A stretch of DNA of 64,000 bases from Histoplasma ohiense. Taxonomy: Eukaryota > Ascomycota > Eurotiomycetes > Onygenales > Ajellomycetaceae. The DNA lies in contig JAEVHH010000001.1 in assembly GCA_017607445.1 (NCBI GenBank), forward strand, positions 1,550,001-1,614,000, written 5' to 3'. How positions within the stretch are numbered: position 1 is the stretch's first letter; the number at the start of each line of letters is the position of its first letter. The position numbers were made by a program, and so were the translations under genes. This document shows positions 47,647-59,057 of this stretch, piece after piece. The notes below the pieces were generated by a model. It searched no databases, was not told the DNA's origin, and saw nothing but the letters and a program-made list of their open reading frames with translations.

Positions 47647-50591
47647 AAACTTATTCTGCCTCCGTGAAATGGCTGGGCCCAACGCTGTATAAGTCGCCCC
47701 TTGAGCGAAGTTGTAAGGAATTGGTGTTGTGATGGAAAAATAGTTCCTGCGGTTAGTAAGCCAGTTGGCTTGATCTTAGCCAACTACGGGAGTAGAAGCT
47801 GATCACTTACCCCCATGCTTTTGACCAATGGTAGGCTATATTGTTATGTTGTCCTCGTTTTCCATGTATAAAACACTCTGAAGCACTCCGGATATGACGC
47901 AAATGTATGCCTGATTTAGGTTCAACAATGGTCGTCTAAGTACTATTATCAGCTGGTGTTCAAAAAAAACAGTCTACATTATTTATCTAAGCTCTGGAAT
48001 GGCGTTGACAGCTTTCTAGTTGAGGACCAGCAGGTCTGGTATTAAAAACACATCTGATCCACGGGTTCATTCAGTTTCGCAATTGCGGAACCCACCAACA
48101 CCTGCAATGCACGCTGCAATCTGGTGCGATAGTAATATTAGGCGTAGAGGCATGAGTGCGCTTTATGCTCCAAGGTTGATCATCATGGGTGTTGGTAATT
48201 GACTAGTAGTATTCAAGTGCGCAGCATGCCCACTGCCATCCAGTTAGAACTCTGGATAAATTGTGGTGTCTGAGGTGTGCTATTGTCATTTGCTTGTTGT
48301 TACTGCATGCATTACATGAATATTTGCTCCTCTTATCAATGCTTCACATGTCATAGTGACGCCGCTCATTGATAAGATATTGCAAGCCCAAATCACACCT
48401 GTTAGTGATAGAAGTAGCATAATGCCACTGAGTACTTAATATAACCTCTAGGTGTATTACGGAGTAGTGAAGTTTCAGTTCTGAATAAGTGTCTCCTAAC
48501 ACTTTCAAGTTAATACTGCTGTTTTGCTCACTTCATCTTTTAAGCTAGAGTCATGTTCAGTAGAATAGCTATTATGGTTTTCTTTTACATCTCGTTCAAC
48601 TATTATCAATTTAAATTCCGTCTCAAATAATAAATTCGCATCCATAGATCATCGAACAATCACATGACTTGCATTATATGCTGGCTTTGATGCGGGTGTT
48701 AAGTGACGACCCGACCAAAGCAGCCGATCTGTCACACAGACACAGTTGGCTCTGAGCGATGGGGCCAGACTTTCTCTGGGGATATCGTTGGATCAGGGTG
48801 ATGCCTAATTCAAACTCCTGTCAACCTTCGCTCAAGCGCTGAACGTATCCTGCTTCCACAGCCAACCCTCTTCTGCTGCTTGAAATTATTGGAGTTGCCG
48901 CAATTCTATCGCAACTCTGCATGTTCCTCGATTTCAGACTGCATTGTCCTCAGTTGGTTTATTTCACATGATTGAGATACTGGAACGCGCGTCTTGGAGG
49001 AACTAATGGAGCCCGTCCAATACTAGTACATTGTACAGAGATTATTGGGAAGGTTAGAGCAAAGCAGAACAGAATATTCCGCCGCGGAGAGGAGTTTGGA
49101 CGAAGGACCATGCTTACGGCCTGTGAGCTACAGTATGTCATCACATTCGTATCAACACGTACCTCTACTAGCATAGCCTCCGAACTTCACCAACCAACTG
49201 AAGGCGAACGGGGTTTTGGACCTTTGCGAAAACTTCTTCCTCGAATTGACCGCTTTTGTGCCGTATGATTTCAACGTGGGCTCGATCTTGAATGACCGAT
49301 TCCAAGCAGTTCAGCTATCTCCCAGGCTCTCCTCGACCAGACGGTGTATTTGGCGGCATTCCGGAAACGTTCTCAGAGCCGAGTGCGGGCTGGTAAGTGG
49401 CCTAATAAGGCAGATTTGCACTAAATATTATTGTGGCGATCAATCTTACCCCATCCGGCGTTTTCGTCTTGTCTGACACATAACATCCCTCTACCTTCCT
49501 GCAAGAGAGCCTTACTTAGCTCATCCATTATCTTCCTGCATGGACCCAACAGGCTGTCCAAATGAAAGCGCAAACGTATTCAATTTTCTGAAGACGGGTT
49601 GGTTTAACGAAATCCCGTGCAGAACGATAAATTGAACGGGAACTATAAAAATGGGTTCAGAATTGCGGCCCCGTCCGTAAACGGTAAAGTTATCTAGTTT
49701 AACCGCCAAGGCGATTAGAACGTGAAACTGTCAGTTCACATTTTATTTTTATTCGTTCCTGTTCTTGATGTTGGGCAGCAGGAGATCGGGGGAAAAATGG
49801 GAAGGAGATCAAAAAGAAATTGTCTACGGAGTACACCAACCTTAAACAAGGCAGAATAAACGGACTACATCCCCCTTCCAAAGCTGTGGCCGCTCAGTGG
49901 CCAGAGCATGGGCTACTCATCAATTTTTTAAAACAAGCTAATGCGGCGTGTATTCGCGGAACCGGCACAAAACGCACACTGTGCCGCAAGATCTACGTGT
50001 AGGCCACCTGTAGACCTGCTTCAAAGAGGCCGCCGGCCGAAACAGGCTGGCAGAGTTGATTTGCCGCAAACTTTATTTTTGGCCGGTGGTCAGCCCCTCG
50101 CTGGTTAGCTAGCCCTCATCAGCACCTCGCCCATTGGCCAAAAATGCTACGAGGAGTTGTAGTTCGAGTACGGAGGGGATATCTATGAATCAAATTTCTA
50201 CAAGAACATGCCTTTTGACGACTTCGGCATATGATCTCTCTCTCCATGACACACATTCTCAGGCTTGTTAATTTCATTGTGGCCTACGCTTTCAAAACCA
50301 ACCACGGCCCGTGCCGCTCTACGGCTTTTGGTCAATTTTCATCTTGTCATTGGTGTTGACAACATCGCGACTGAATGTCGGTGTTGACGTTTACTTGTAC
50401 CACGTAAGAAAGGACGTCGGGGGAATGTCGTCAAGCCGATATTCATATTTAGGAATAGGAATAAATGTGACGTGGGATCGGTACTATACTAGTACATGTG
50501 CTGTACGTACTTAGATTAAATCTATCGGCAAATGCATAATACATTGTTTTGACTTGGGCTTTGAAATAGAGTAGAGAGAGAGAGAGAGAGA

Positions 50592-50622
<31 letters not shown>

Positions 50623-53600
50623 GCCCAACCGCTTAGGGCATCCAGTCGCACGAAAACGGCGATTGCAAGGGATAGATATTACGATTTTAACGATCGTCGT
50701 TTGAAAGTTCTTTATTTTCCTACACTGCGTTGCCCTGGAGTTTTTAATGCTGAATTTGCTCGCATGCGCTGGTAAGCAGAATAGCCGAAGAAAAAAAAGT
50801 AGTTGTAATTTTTTAAAAAAAAGTAATACATTCCCAGATGCGTGCATGTGTATGCTATCAAGCAGAGGGTATTTAGCCTTCAAAAGCAAAATTGTCCCGA
50901 AAAATTTCAGTCATAAGGCACCGATACAAAAGTGGGGTACAGGAGTAAGAAAGTTGAGCTGCATATCGAAGAACAAGGGGTTGGGCATTTTCGCTAGTGG
51001 AATGGAAAATGTGATACTGCCCTGGTTCGCTAGGGGAGGCGGGGAGAACAACAAGCGAGGAGAATAGATGCTCTGTAGAAACTGGCGATATTCGAATTAA
51101 AGATATCTGCGATGGACTTCCCCTAATTCTCAAAGATTTTCACTCATAACACTGGCGGATACAGCTGCTAGAAACACCGAAAGGGGGCCGGCTTGCACGG
51201 GGTATTGAAAATAGCCATTCGGAAGAGATAACTGAGGCCCTAGAGCAGATTTGGCTGCCGCGTTTGTTCGATCGCCACGCAAAAGGATGATAACCGATCG
51301 ATAAGGGAGAGCATCAAAAAAAGGCCGAAATAGTTGAAGTTTAAAACGACCGGGACAGATGGTGCTGGGATAAGTTTGGATATAGATCATGGAATGCTTA
51401 GAGTTTCAATGTGCTAAACAATTCTCAGCGAATGACCTTTTGTTTCAAGATAAGCCTGGGATGACACTGGGAATAGATTACCTCGGGGAGCCACCGTGGT
51501 CTTCGCATTTCCCAGGCGCCTTTCTCGTTTTGTCAATCATCTTCTGTCCTTCTCCCTCCTTGTCTGTTCCTTCTTTTGCTTTACATTCTGGGCACACTAC
51601 CACGCCGACGCGCAATACGCACCCGCACGTATATTCGTACCACCATTGAGTGCAAGTGCACATGGTTGTTGAGGCAAGTTTGATCGTAGGCTTGAGAATC
51701 GGATAAAGATAACCAAAATGAAATTTGTTTATACCCAAGGCAGAAAAATGTGTAAATAGAGATGGAGATGGATATCGTTGAAAAGTAATGAGAATCAGCG
51801 GGTCAAGTGTTGTTTAAATATGCAGAAATATGCGGGAAATCTCCTATTTTAAGGCCGTTTTCCAGGCTTCCGCTCGACAAGCATGATGTTCAGCTGTGCA
51901 ATTTTAAAAGTCCAACAGTGACCAAAGAGTCTGGAATAGGATATCGCCGGGAAGAGAGCGCAGCGAACACGCCTTCTCAGAAGAATGGCGGCATGCAGCT
52001 GCCTGCTAGGATTCCAGGACAAACGAAGGCTTTAGGTATGAGATGGTTGTGGAGTTGTTGGTGGTGAAGTTCAAGACTTCTAAGGAATATGAACAACGGC
52101 ACAGCCGAAGTAACGTTCTGCAGGGATAGAAACTGCTTCAAACCAACTCGGAGCAACTTGGTAGACAGAAGTCGCACATAAACGGCAGCACCTATCAAAA
52201 GTCCTTTAAGCTTCAGGGCATATCAGAAAACTGAGGAGTTTTCTGACCAATAAAAAGGCAGAGCAACTACTGCATCCGGAAATGGTGCCACAGCGACAAA
52301 TTGGCACATCGGTGGTGACCGCAGCGGCCCACAGGGGTCTTCGAAGAGAAGATGAGAGGCGTTTGAGCAGTGAGGACAAATGAGCTTTTGGGATCATTGG
52401 CCAGGATGGTTTCGTTGGATGTCAACAAATTGACATGTGGCTTGGAGGTATGAAAATAGATATATTGCTCGCGCAATATCAAAATATCAGATAATCTTGT
52501 CATCTGTGAAACAATGTACTTGTGAGAAGAAACGTGCACGTCTGCGAATATAGACGCCATTACGACGTTCGCGAAACCAGGGAGTTACTGTTTCAGCATC
52601 TCCTAAATTGGGCAGCGACTGTTGTCTGCGTTCATTGTATTATTCCCGTAGGTGGAAGCTTGGTGGCCGCAGAGGATTTCCCCTGCAGACTAACAGCAGG
52701 CAATCGACATTATTCAAGAAAATAATATTAAGGAAATAGTGTGATTTAGTTGTAGAGTACGCGGCCGGAGGCCATTGATAGCTCCTTCGGAAGAACAAGA
52801 TGAGGACAGGACGACTGCGCCAGACAAAATGGAGATGTAATCTGTTAAATCGATCGGACACCCTAACTTTGTAACTTGAGTGGTGGAGGGCAAAAGTAGT
52901 GTTAATTAGAAGTGATAGAAGAGACAGACGCAACGATTAGCACCTGTGCCACCAACGGCGAATAAAAGAGCAAATATGACGATTGCTGGAGTTGAGAGCC
53001 GCAAACATGCAAATTTCTTTTGGCGCGGTTGGGCCATAAAAATTGCTTGGCGCAGGACGAGTCTGCAAGGGATCGTTTCACGCTTCCCAAAAGAACAGCC
53101 AACGAAATGGGGATTTTCTGGGGCCTTTCAACCTTATTGATGATCCGCTGCAGTTCATAAGTTGTTGTAGCCTGTGCCTTTCTTTAGTTTGTACGAGGCC
53201 ATTGGGTCAAATAGATTTCCTTCTGGGCCCCAACTGGGGTTGGACCTGACATTTTCCCGCCGTAGGAAAATTGAACGAATAAAACGAAATTTCATATCAA
53301 TCTCATCTAGAGGCGCAAGTACGTACAACAGGGAAAAATGGGCTGGAAGGTATTCCCCTGGTTAAGCATATTTCGAATGATGATGGTTTGTTCAGTGTTC
53401 TTCACGCTGGATCAAATAAAAAAAACACTGTTGGTTGATGGGGGTTAACCCAAATCCTGTTACTAGTATCCTTTAATCGTCTTTGCCAATAGCCTCTGGT
53501 TGTCTTAACGGAATGCCCATGAGCAAGGTAAATCAACGCCACAAAGTTGTTCATGCGGCTGAGGCTGTAGTCGACTGGCTTTAAAGGAATAGGAGAGGCG

Positions 53601-54643
53601 CCCAGGTGATGTAGGGATTTCAGATCTCCGCAAGGCACACAAAGAAATATAAAGTTAGAGATCACCGCAGCAGATGGCAATTACGCCGAACAGTATGCCG
53701 AACAGTCGAACAAGCGCTGGATTATCGAGGAAGAGAAACCCGGGGCATCAACCGTTGCTGCTCTTGTTGTTGAAATAACCTATTGCCTGAGGCTAAAAAA
53801 TTGTCAGGAGGAATCAGGTGATCCACGCAAACCAGTTGGTTCTTCAGATCAATCGACAATGTCCTTGCACAACCTCATCTTCGCTTTCGAGCAGTGACTT
53901 TCCGCACAGCGGCACCCACAGTTGCCAGATAATCGTTTCCTACCTCAATCGTGATCATTCGTCAAACTGATACCAATCGCTTTTGTTGTCTGTACTTGGG
54001 GTTCCGTCCGGACTAGCACAAACACAAAACCCATCGGCGTTCAAATTTCTTCTTGAAGCTGCACCAAAAGGATATCAACGATATCCTAGAGCGGGAGGCA
54101 GGTATGGGTGGGTAGTTAGCAGGTACTGGTAGTAATGTTATGAACAACTACTCATACTATAAGCGTCTGAACTAACGCAGGTGATCTATCGAGGACGATA
54201 TGGTCGATTCGCCTCAATCTTTCGGTTTTAATTAGAAACTGGTATCCCTTGTATCACATAAAGGCTTATCGTGTCTGAAGGGCATGTTGCATCCTGTTCT
54301 CATGTCCTTCTTTCTTCATCACAGATTTCGTTGCCAATATCTCAGTCAGGGGGAATTCTTGGCATAGATCCAGGATTGAGCATCCGAGGTTAACCAAACA
54401 TCTTCCACCAGGGCGCAGGACATCACCTGGTTCGGTTGTACGCGGGTTAAATTCGCCATTTTTACACATTTTATCCACTGAGATGATAGTACAGGAATTG
54501 CGAGCTTGCAGAAACCATACGGGAAGCCCATCCCGATACTCCCCGTTTACTTTTCGAGAAAACGAAGGCCCCGCTTTGAGGGTCCTGATCATCTGACATC
54601 CCGCCGGACATGGAAACTTTCAATTGAATCCAGGGTCCCTAAC
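47647..54643. other. gene-poor region, about 7 kb
   Basis: No gene is recognisable here. A few short segments look exon-like without a recognisable product. They are 47935-47811 minus (41 codons, TTAG acceptor and GTAAGT donor); 49178-49392 plus (72 open codons ending in GTAAGT, e.g. LDLCENFFLELTAFVPYDFN); and 53610-53894 plus (95 open codons without ATG). A CCGTCTCAAATAAT word at 48618-48631 resembles the mariner-type end at 24033, and TACGGAGTA occurs at 48458-48466. The remainder is moderately AT-rich single-copy-looking DNA. Confidence 0.5.
50573..50616. repeat. compound (AG)n(TG)n microsatellite
   Basis: Ten AG units are followed directly by twelve TG units. It lies in gene-free DNA and should be length-polymorphic between strains. 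Confidence 0.9.
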
Positions 54644-54652
54644 TATATAAAG
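54644..54652 (+). promoter_or_regulatory. TATA box of the small gene at 54946
   Basis: TATATAAAG matches the canonical TATA element closely. It is followed by a pyrimidine-rich leader of nearly 300 bases running to the ATG at 54946, the arrangement of strongly expressed fungal genes. Confidence 0.6.
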
Positions 54653-54945
54653 AGCCCTCTCCCTCGAGGAGAAAACCTCCCTTGAACTCGTTTTTCAAGT
54701 CCAATGTGTTCTACCAACTTGTTCCCGTGAAAATCCAACTTCCCCCCTCAAGACTACGCTCTTTGTTAAACTTTACAGTGTCTTCCAACAGGCTTTCGAT
54801 CGTCTTCTCTCATACTATCCATACCACAGAAATCTCGATACCAGCTGTCTCCCTTGCTTGTTAAAATACCCACCAAAAAGCCCCAAGAAAATCACAGCTT
54901 GCTTTAATCCTTCCCTTCTCAGATAAGCACACATCTCCGCTCATC

Positions 54946-55185
54946 ATGTATTCCCACACCGAAACTCAGAAATTTCTTGTCCTCGTACCGCATGAGCAAA
55001 CGCCCACTGCCCGACCCCAAGGAATGAATTCCACAACACCGACCCCGCTCTCCTCTCCTCAGATCCCATCAGATGAAAATGGAATCTTGGCCTCGCACCT
55101 GCCACAAAAATCCGTCCGCTCTAACAGTGCCAGCTCGACTGCGTCGACCGACATTAAAAGCGGATTTCTAAGGCTAGGGGTTTAA
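54946..55185 (+). CDS. small Ser/Thr/Pro-rich protein, unknown function
   Basis: An intronless frame of 79 residues that starts MYSHTETQKFLVLVPHEQTP, has a Ser/Thr/Pro-rich middle and ends STDIKSGFLRLGV. There is no signal peptide or membrane segment. Support comes from the strong TATA box 294 nt upstream, the clean pyrimidine-rich leader with no earlier ATG frame of note near the start, and a C-terminal FLRLG motif. That motif resembles the FxxLG ending of several short stress- or conidiation-related fungal proteins I have seen, though I cannot name the family. It stands alone in a gene-poor region, so its own promoter must drive it. A real gene is likely but not certain. Confidence 0.6.
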   Translation: MYSHTETQKFLVLVPHEQTPTARPQGMNSTTPTPLSSPQIPSDENGILASHLPQKSVRSNSASSTASTDIKSGFLRLGV

Positions 55186-58100
55186 ATGCCTGCCCTTGGC
55201 TTCGCCTCTCTCCCTGTCAGTCAGCTGAGGTATTCTCTCCGGGACTGTGTTTGCACCCATATGGCTTAAGTACAGACTGAAATGGATATTTGACATGCAA
55301 ATCGTGCCGTTTAAGATGGATGAAAATGATTAACAATGGCCGGTCAACTTCCTTTCGTTTTTCCTTCCCCTCATCATTTCCTTCCTTTCGTTTTCTTTTC
55401 CTCGTTGTCTCTTCTCATTCCTGAGATGGAGGGTTGAAGCCTGCCGAAATTTTTCGTTGACAGTAGAACCTGCCCTGAAATTTGATATTTCCGGACAGCT
55501 CAGCAAAAATTAGAACTCGACAGAGGTCAAGATAACAATAACAAGACAAGGGCCACTACGTTCTCATGCGCTTTCTTCCCTGTATTGTTTTCGCCTCTAC
55601 TGTAAGCAAAATAATCTTAGATAGTGCTTAATTCTTTATTAGTTCGTGCCAAATTCTCAACAGAATGCTCCAATGTTTACATACAGATAACTACTCGTGC
55701 AGTTGTCCCAGCTTTTGGTTTTTTCCTTTTCTCTTTTACTTCCCCGACAAAATACGTTACCCGAGTGAGAAAAGCCAGTCTCAATTTCTTCCAATAACCA
55801 ATCATAAAAAAGAGGAAAATTAAAGTAAATACAAAGCCGTCAAGATCCTTGGTTCGACTCTATCTGGTCAACAAAACAAGTTAAACATCTGGGGTGCCTG
55901 CCAGCGAATTAAAGTAATTGGCCTTCGGGCGTGGGCCCACCAGTGTGGGACTCCGTGGAGGGCGAAAGTTTCTGGTGTTTGCTCGTGTGCAGGAAACGGA
56001 AAGTCTTAACCTAACTCCCCCACAAATCGCAAGGCTGGGATTGTTATCCATGGTTCCGCTTCCCTCGCCTTGAACCCCCAATGACTTAAGGTTTTGGATT
56101 TTTGACTTTTCAAAAAAAAAAAAATAAAAATAAATAAATAAAGCTTTCAGGTCCGCATCATCAAATGAGATGGTTGAGGAGGTAATTCTCACGCGAGTCC
56201 ACAACATATTTTGGACACTGAGCAAAAAGCTTTGCTGTCTGACCTGTGCTGAGAAAGGATTCTCCTTTGTAAAAGAGTCTGGCCGGCCCCGCGTTGTTCC
56301 TGGCTTGAGTGTTACTGAGAGCTGCAGCTCGCTTCCACGGCCGAGCAACATAGATGATTTGGTAAGTGATGAACATTATTTTCAGGGACAGGAAGCTGGA
56401 AACGGGATTCTCAGGGCTCAGGTTGTGTGAGCTGTGAGCCAATTCTGACTGCAGAATGATGGCCTAGGCTTCGGTTGTGATCCGATAAGCTGAGATAGAG
56501 CAGTCCCCACGTCAATCAATAAAATGACGGGGTTATATAAAAATAGGGTGTCTAGAATGAACTAAAGACCGTCACACAGCAGTAGTCTGCTTGCAAGATG
56601 CATCACAAGATGAGAAGGAAAAAAAAGAAAGAAAGAAAGATGAATGCTTACCTGTGCCAATTGCCAAAAATGCGCCATTTGGCAAACCTCCAGAATTCCC
56701 CGCAGCCAGGTGTATGTAACACACGTTGTGTCTTGTCCTACCATCAACCCCCCCACCGTTCCGCTATGTATGTATTCAGCTTCTAAGGAACGGCAGCGCT
56801 GATTCTTTGTTCTTGTGAAGAGTACACTCGAAATGTTCACCATAGGCAGTGTATCGCGGGTCCGTACATCGCGTATGGTACCCTGGTAGTAGCTTTACGT
56901 CACATTTGTACCCGCATCGGCATGCCTGCTCAAGATTCTGTGGGAAGAAAGAAAGTGGAAGACCAGAAGGGGAGAGGGGGGATGGATGTGCATTGCAGAA
57001 GTTGTATTTCATCTTGGCATCCCAATGGGTAACCTGGCGGCGTCCCAGAGCTGAGGAAGTTCGAAGAGCCTTGATGGCGGTTGTTAAAATTGATAATGCC
57101 CCTGTGCGATGCTCTGATTTCTGGCACATGGACATGGGAACATCTTAGGGTTCCATTGGGTTAGTGAAAGTTGTCTTTTTGAAAAGTAATTCCATTGAAG
57201 AAATTTATACAGTGGGTAGAAGCAAAAGGGTGAGAAGTTCACTGAAGCCGTGCCATGCTGAGGAGCCTACGACAATAATCGATCATACCAGCGCATTGCC
57301 GCAGGTTTATGTATGCAAAGAATCGAACTGGCAATATCGTTAATCCACCAAAGCGTAATGTAGTCGTCCATAAGTGAGGACGGAAAAGTAACCATAAAAC
57401 CCATCATATGAAGACAATTGTTATTCTGTAAAATGCGAGGCCTCTAATGCAAGCCACGGCCCTGCGACCTTTATTATCAAACAAATGACAAAAAGGAGAT
57501 GATTATCTCTCTCAGTTAAGCCTAATAAAAATCAACTACAAAGTAGATAAGTAAAGTTAAACGAAAAGAAAGAAAACCTTAGTTGAATTCGAATGACCGG
57601 GAGTTAAATAAATACTAATATAAATAAAAATAGTATGAAAAAAAGGGAAAATAAAAAGAATGTTCATAGCTTTTGTTTGATATTTGATATGTGGACAAAA
57701 CATGCTTGATGAAGAAAGGAAGTAGAATGAGGTTTAAAGCACACGTATGAGATACAAAGGGAGGGGGGACAAAATGGGAATAGGTCACACAACCCGGAAA
57801 GGTAGAGGGATTTAACGATTGATGAACAAATCAATCAATTAATGAGAGAAAAGAAAAAGTAAAGAAATACGGCAGTTCATTTGTTGACCGTGTTTAAAGT
57901 AATCTGTTTAAGTTGTAGAAAGGGAAAAAGAAAACCCACGAGGAGTGGTTTAAGAAGAGAAAGGGACGTGAAAGAAAAGAAAAAGAAAAATGATGCAGAA
58001 AATGAGCTTTGTTTAGTTTATCCAGATGAATGAGAAAATCAAGGGAAGAAAAAACAAAGACACTTGTAATAGCATTGACAAAGGAAATAAACAATGAATC

Positions 58101-59057
58101 TTAACGAAAATAGGGAGGAGAAAAAGAGAAAAAAGAGAAAAGAAAAAGTACTAGAACCTAATTAAGAAAAACACATTTGGATATTTATTGACACAAAGTT
58201 TCAAGACGAAAAGAAAAGAAAAGAGACAGGAATCCAGGTAAGATGATAAGAGAAGAGAGGGAAAACATATAAGAGCATGAAAAAATGGCCCCAGGAAGGG
58301 AAAGAGGGCAACAGACAACAGCAGACAGAATAAACATAACAGAAAAGGATTTTGAACAAAGGTAAAAAGTTGAAACAAAGGACTAAACATAGGAAAAGAA
58401 AAGAACAAATGAAATAGAGAACTTTGAGGGGAATTTGTTTTCATTCACCAAAATAGTTCAGGCTCAAGCTTTAAAGTCTGAAGCAAGAGGGAGATCAACG
58501 ACGGAGACAATCGGTTTTCCAATGGAAAGAGGAAAAATAAGATAAAAAGAAAACAATCAAAGTGGAAAAACACGCCTAAGGGGGAATAAATTCATATTAG
58601 AGAAAAACAAGTTTCGAAGAGGATATCAAGTGGTAGAAAATAAGGTATATGTGATGATGATACAAGCGCCGGTGAGGTAATTTGGGATCCTCGACTCGGA
58701 ATAGGTTCGTTTCAAGGACTCTTGTCTTGCCCTTCTGGTCGTCCCCACGAATAGAATTTAGACGTCTGTGTGTATGTGAAGGAGACAATGAATCGGGGAT
58801 GGGAAAACTTGTTTTTTGTTGCGGGAACGGGGAAGATAAAACCTCCGTCGTATTCTCTTCCGCTTGCTTCCCACCATCAACCTTGGTGGCTCTTATAACC
58901 CCCAATAGAATGAAAGCACCAATCCGCAAACCACAAAGCGTTCTCTCTTTTCATTGGTCTTCCGTCTTTTCTCCTGCTGCTGAAATCTTGTATGGCATGT
59001 AGTTTCCCCAAGGTGATAGCTGGCGACTGTAGCATTTAACCAAACAGGCGTTCTTTT
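55186..59057. other. gene-poor region, about 3.9 kb
   Basis: It holds the 3' flank of the small gene and the 3' flank of KIN4. From about 57500 to 58600 the plus strand is extremely purine-rich (A/G, many GAAAAG words), so the minus strand reads as Phe/Leu-rich open frames that are low-complexity artefacts. An A12 run lies at 56111-56122. TTGGTTCGACTC near 55849-55860 resembles a tRNA B box but no acceptor stem or A box accompanies it. No gene is supported. Confidence 0.55.

Noticed and set aside
53402..53894. Overlapping open frames on both strands (minus 53402-53680, plus 53610-53894)
   Set aside because: Neither has a start-to-stop structure with recognisable homology, and the plus frame lacks an ATG; mentioned only as part of the gene-poor region.
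55845..55865. TTGGTTCGACTC resembling a tRNA B box
   Set aside because: The upstream 60-70 bases are A-rich and give no D-arm or anticodon stem; a B-box match alone is not enough.
57500..58600. Phe/Leu-rich minus-strand frames suggesting membrane proteins
   Set aside because: They are the complement of an A/G-only low-complexity tract and reflect composition, not coding.
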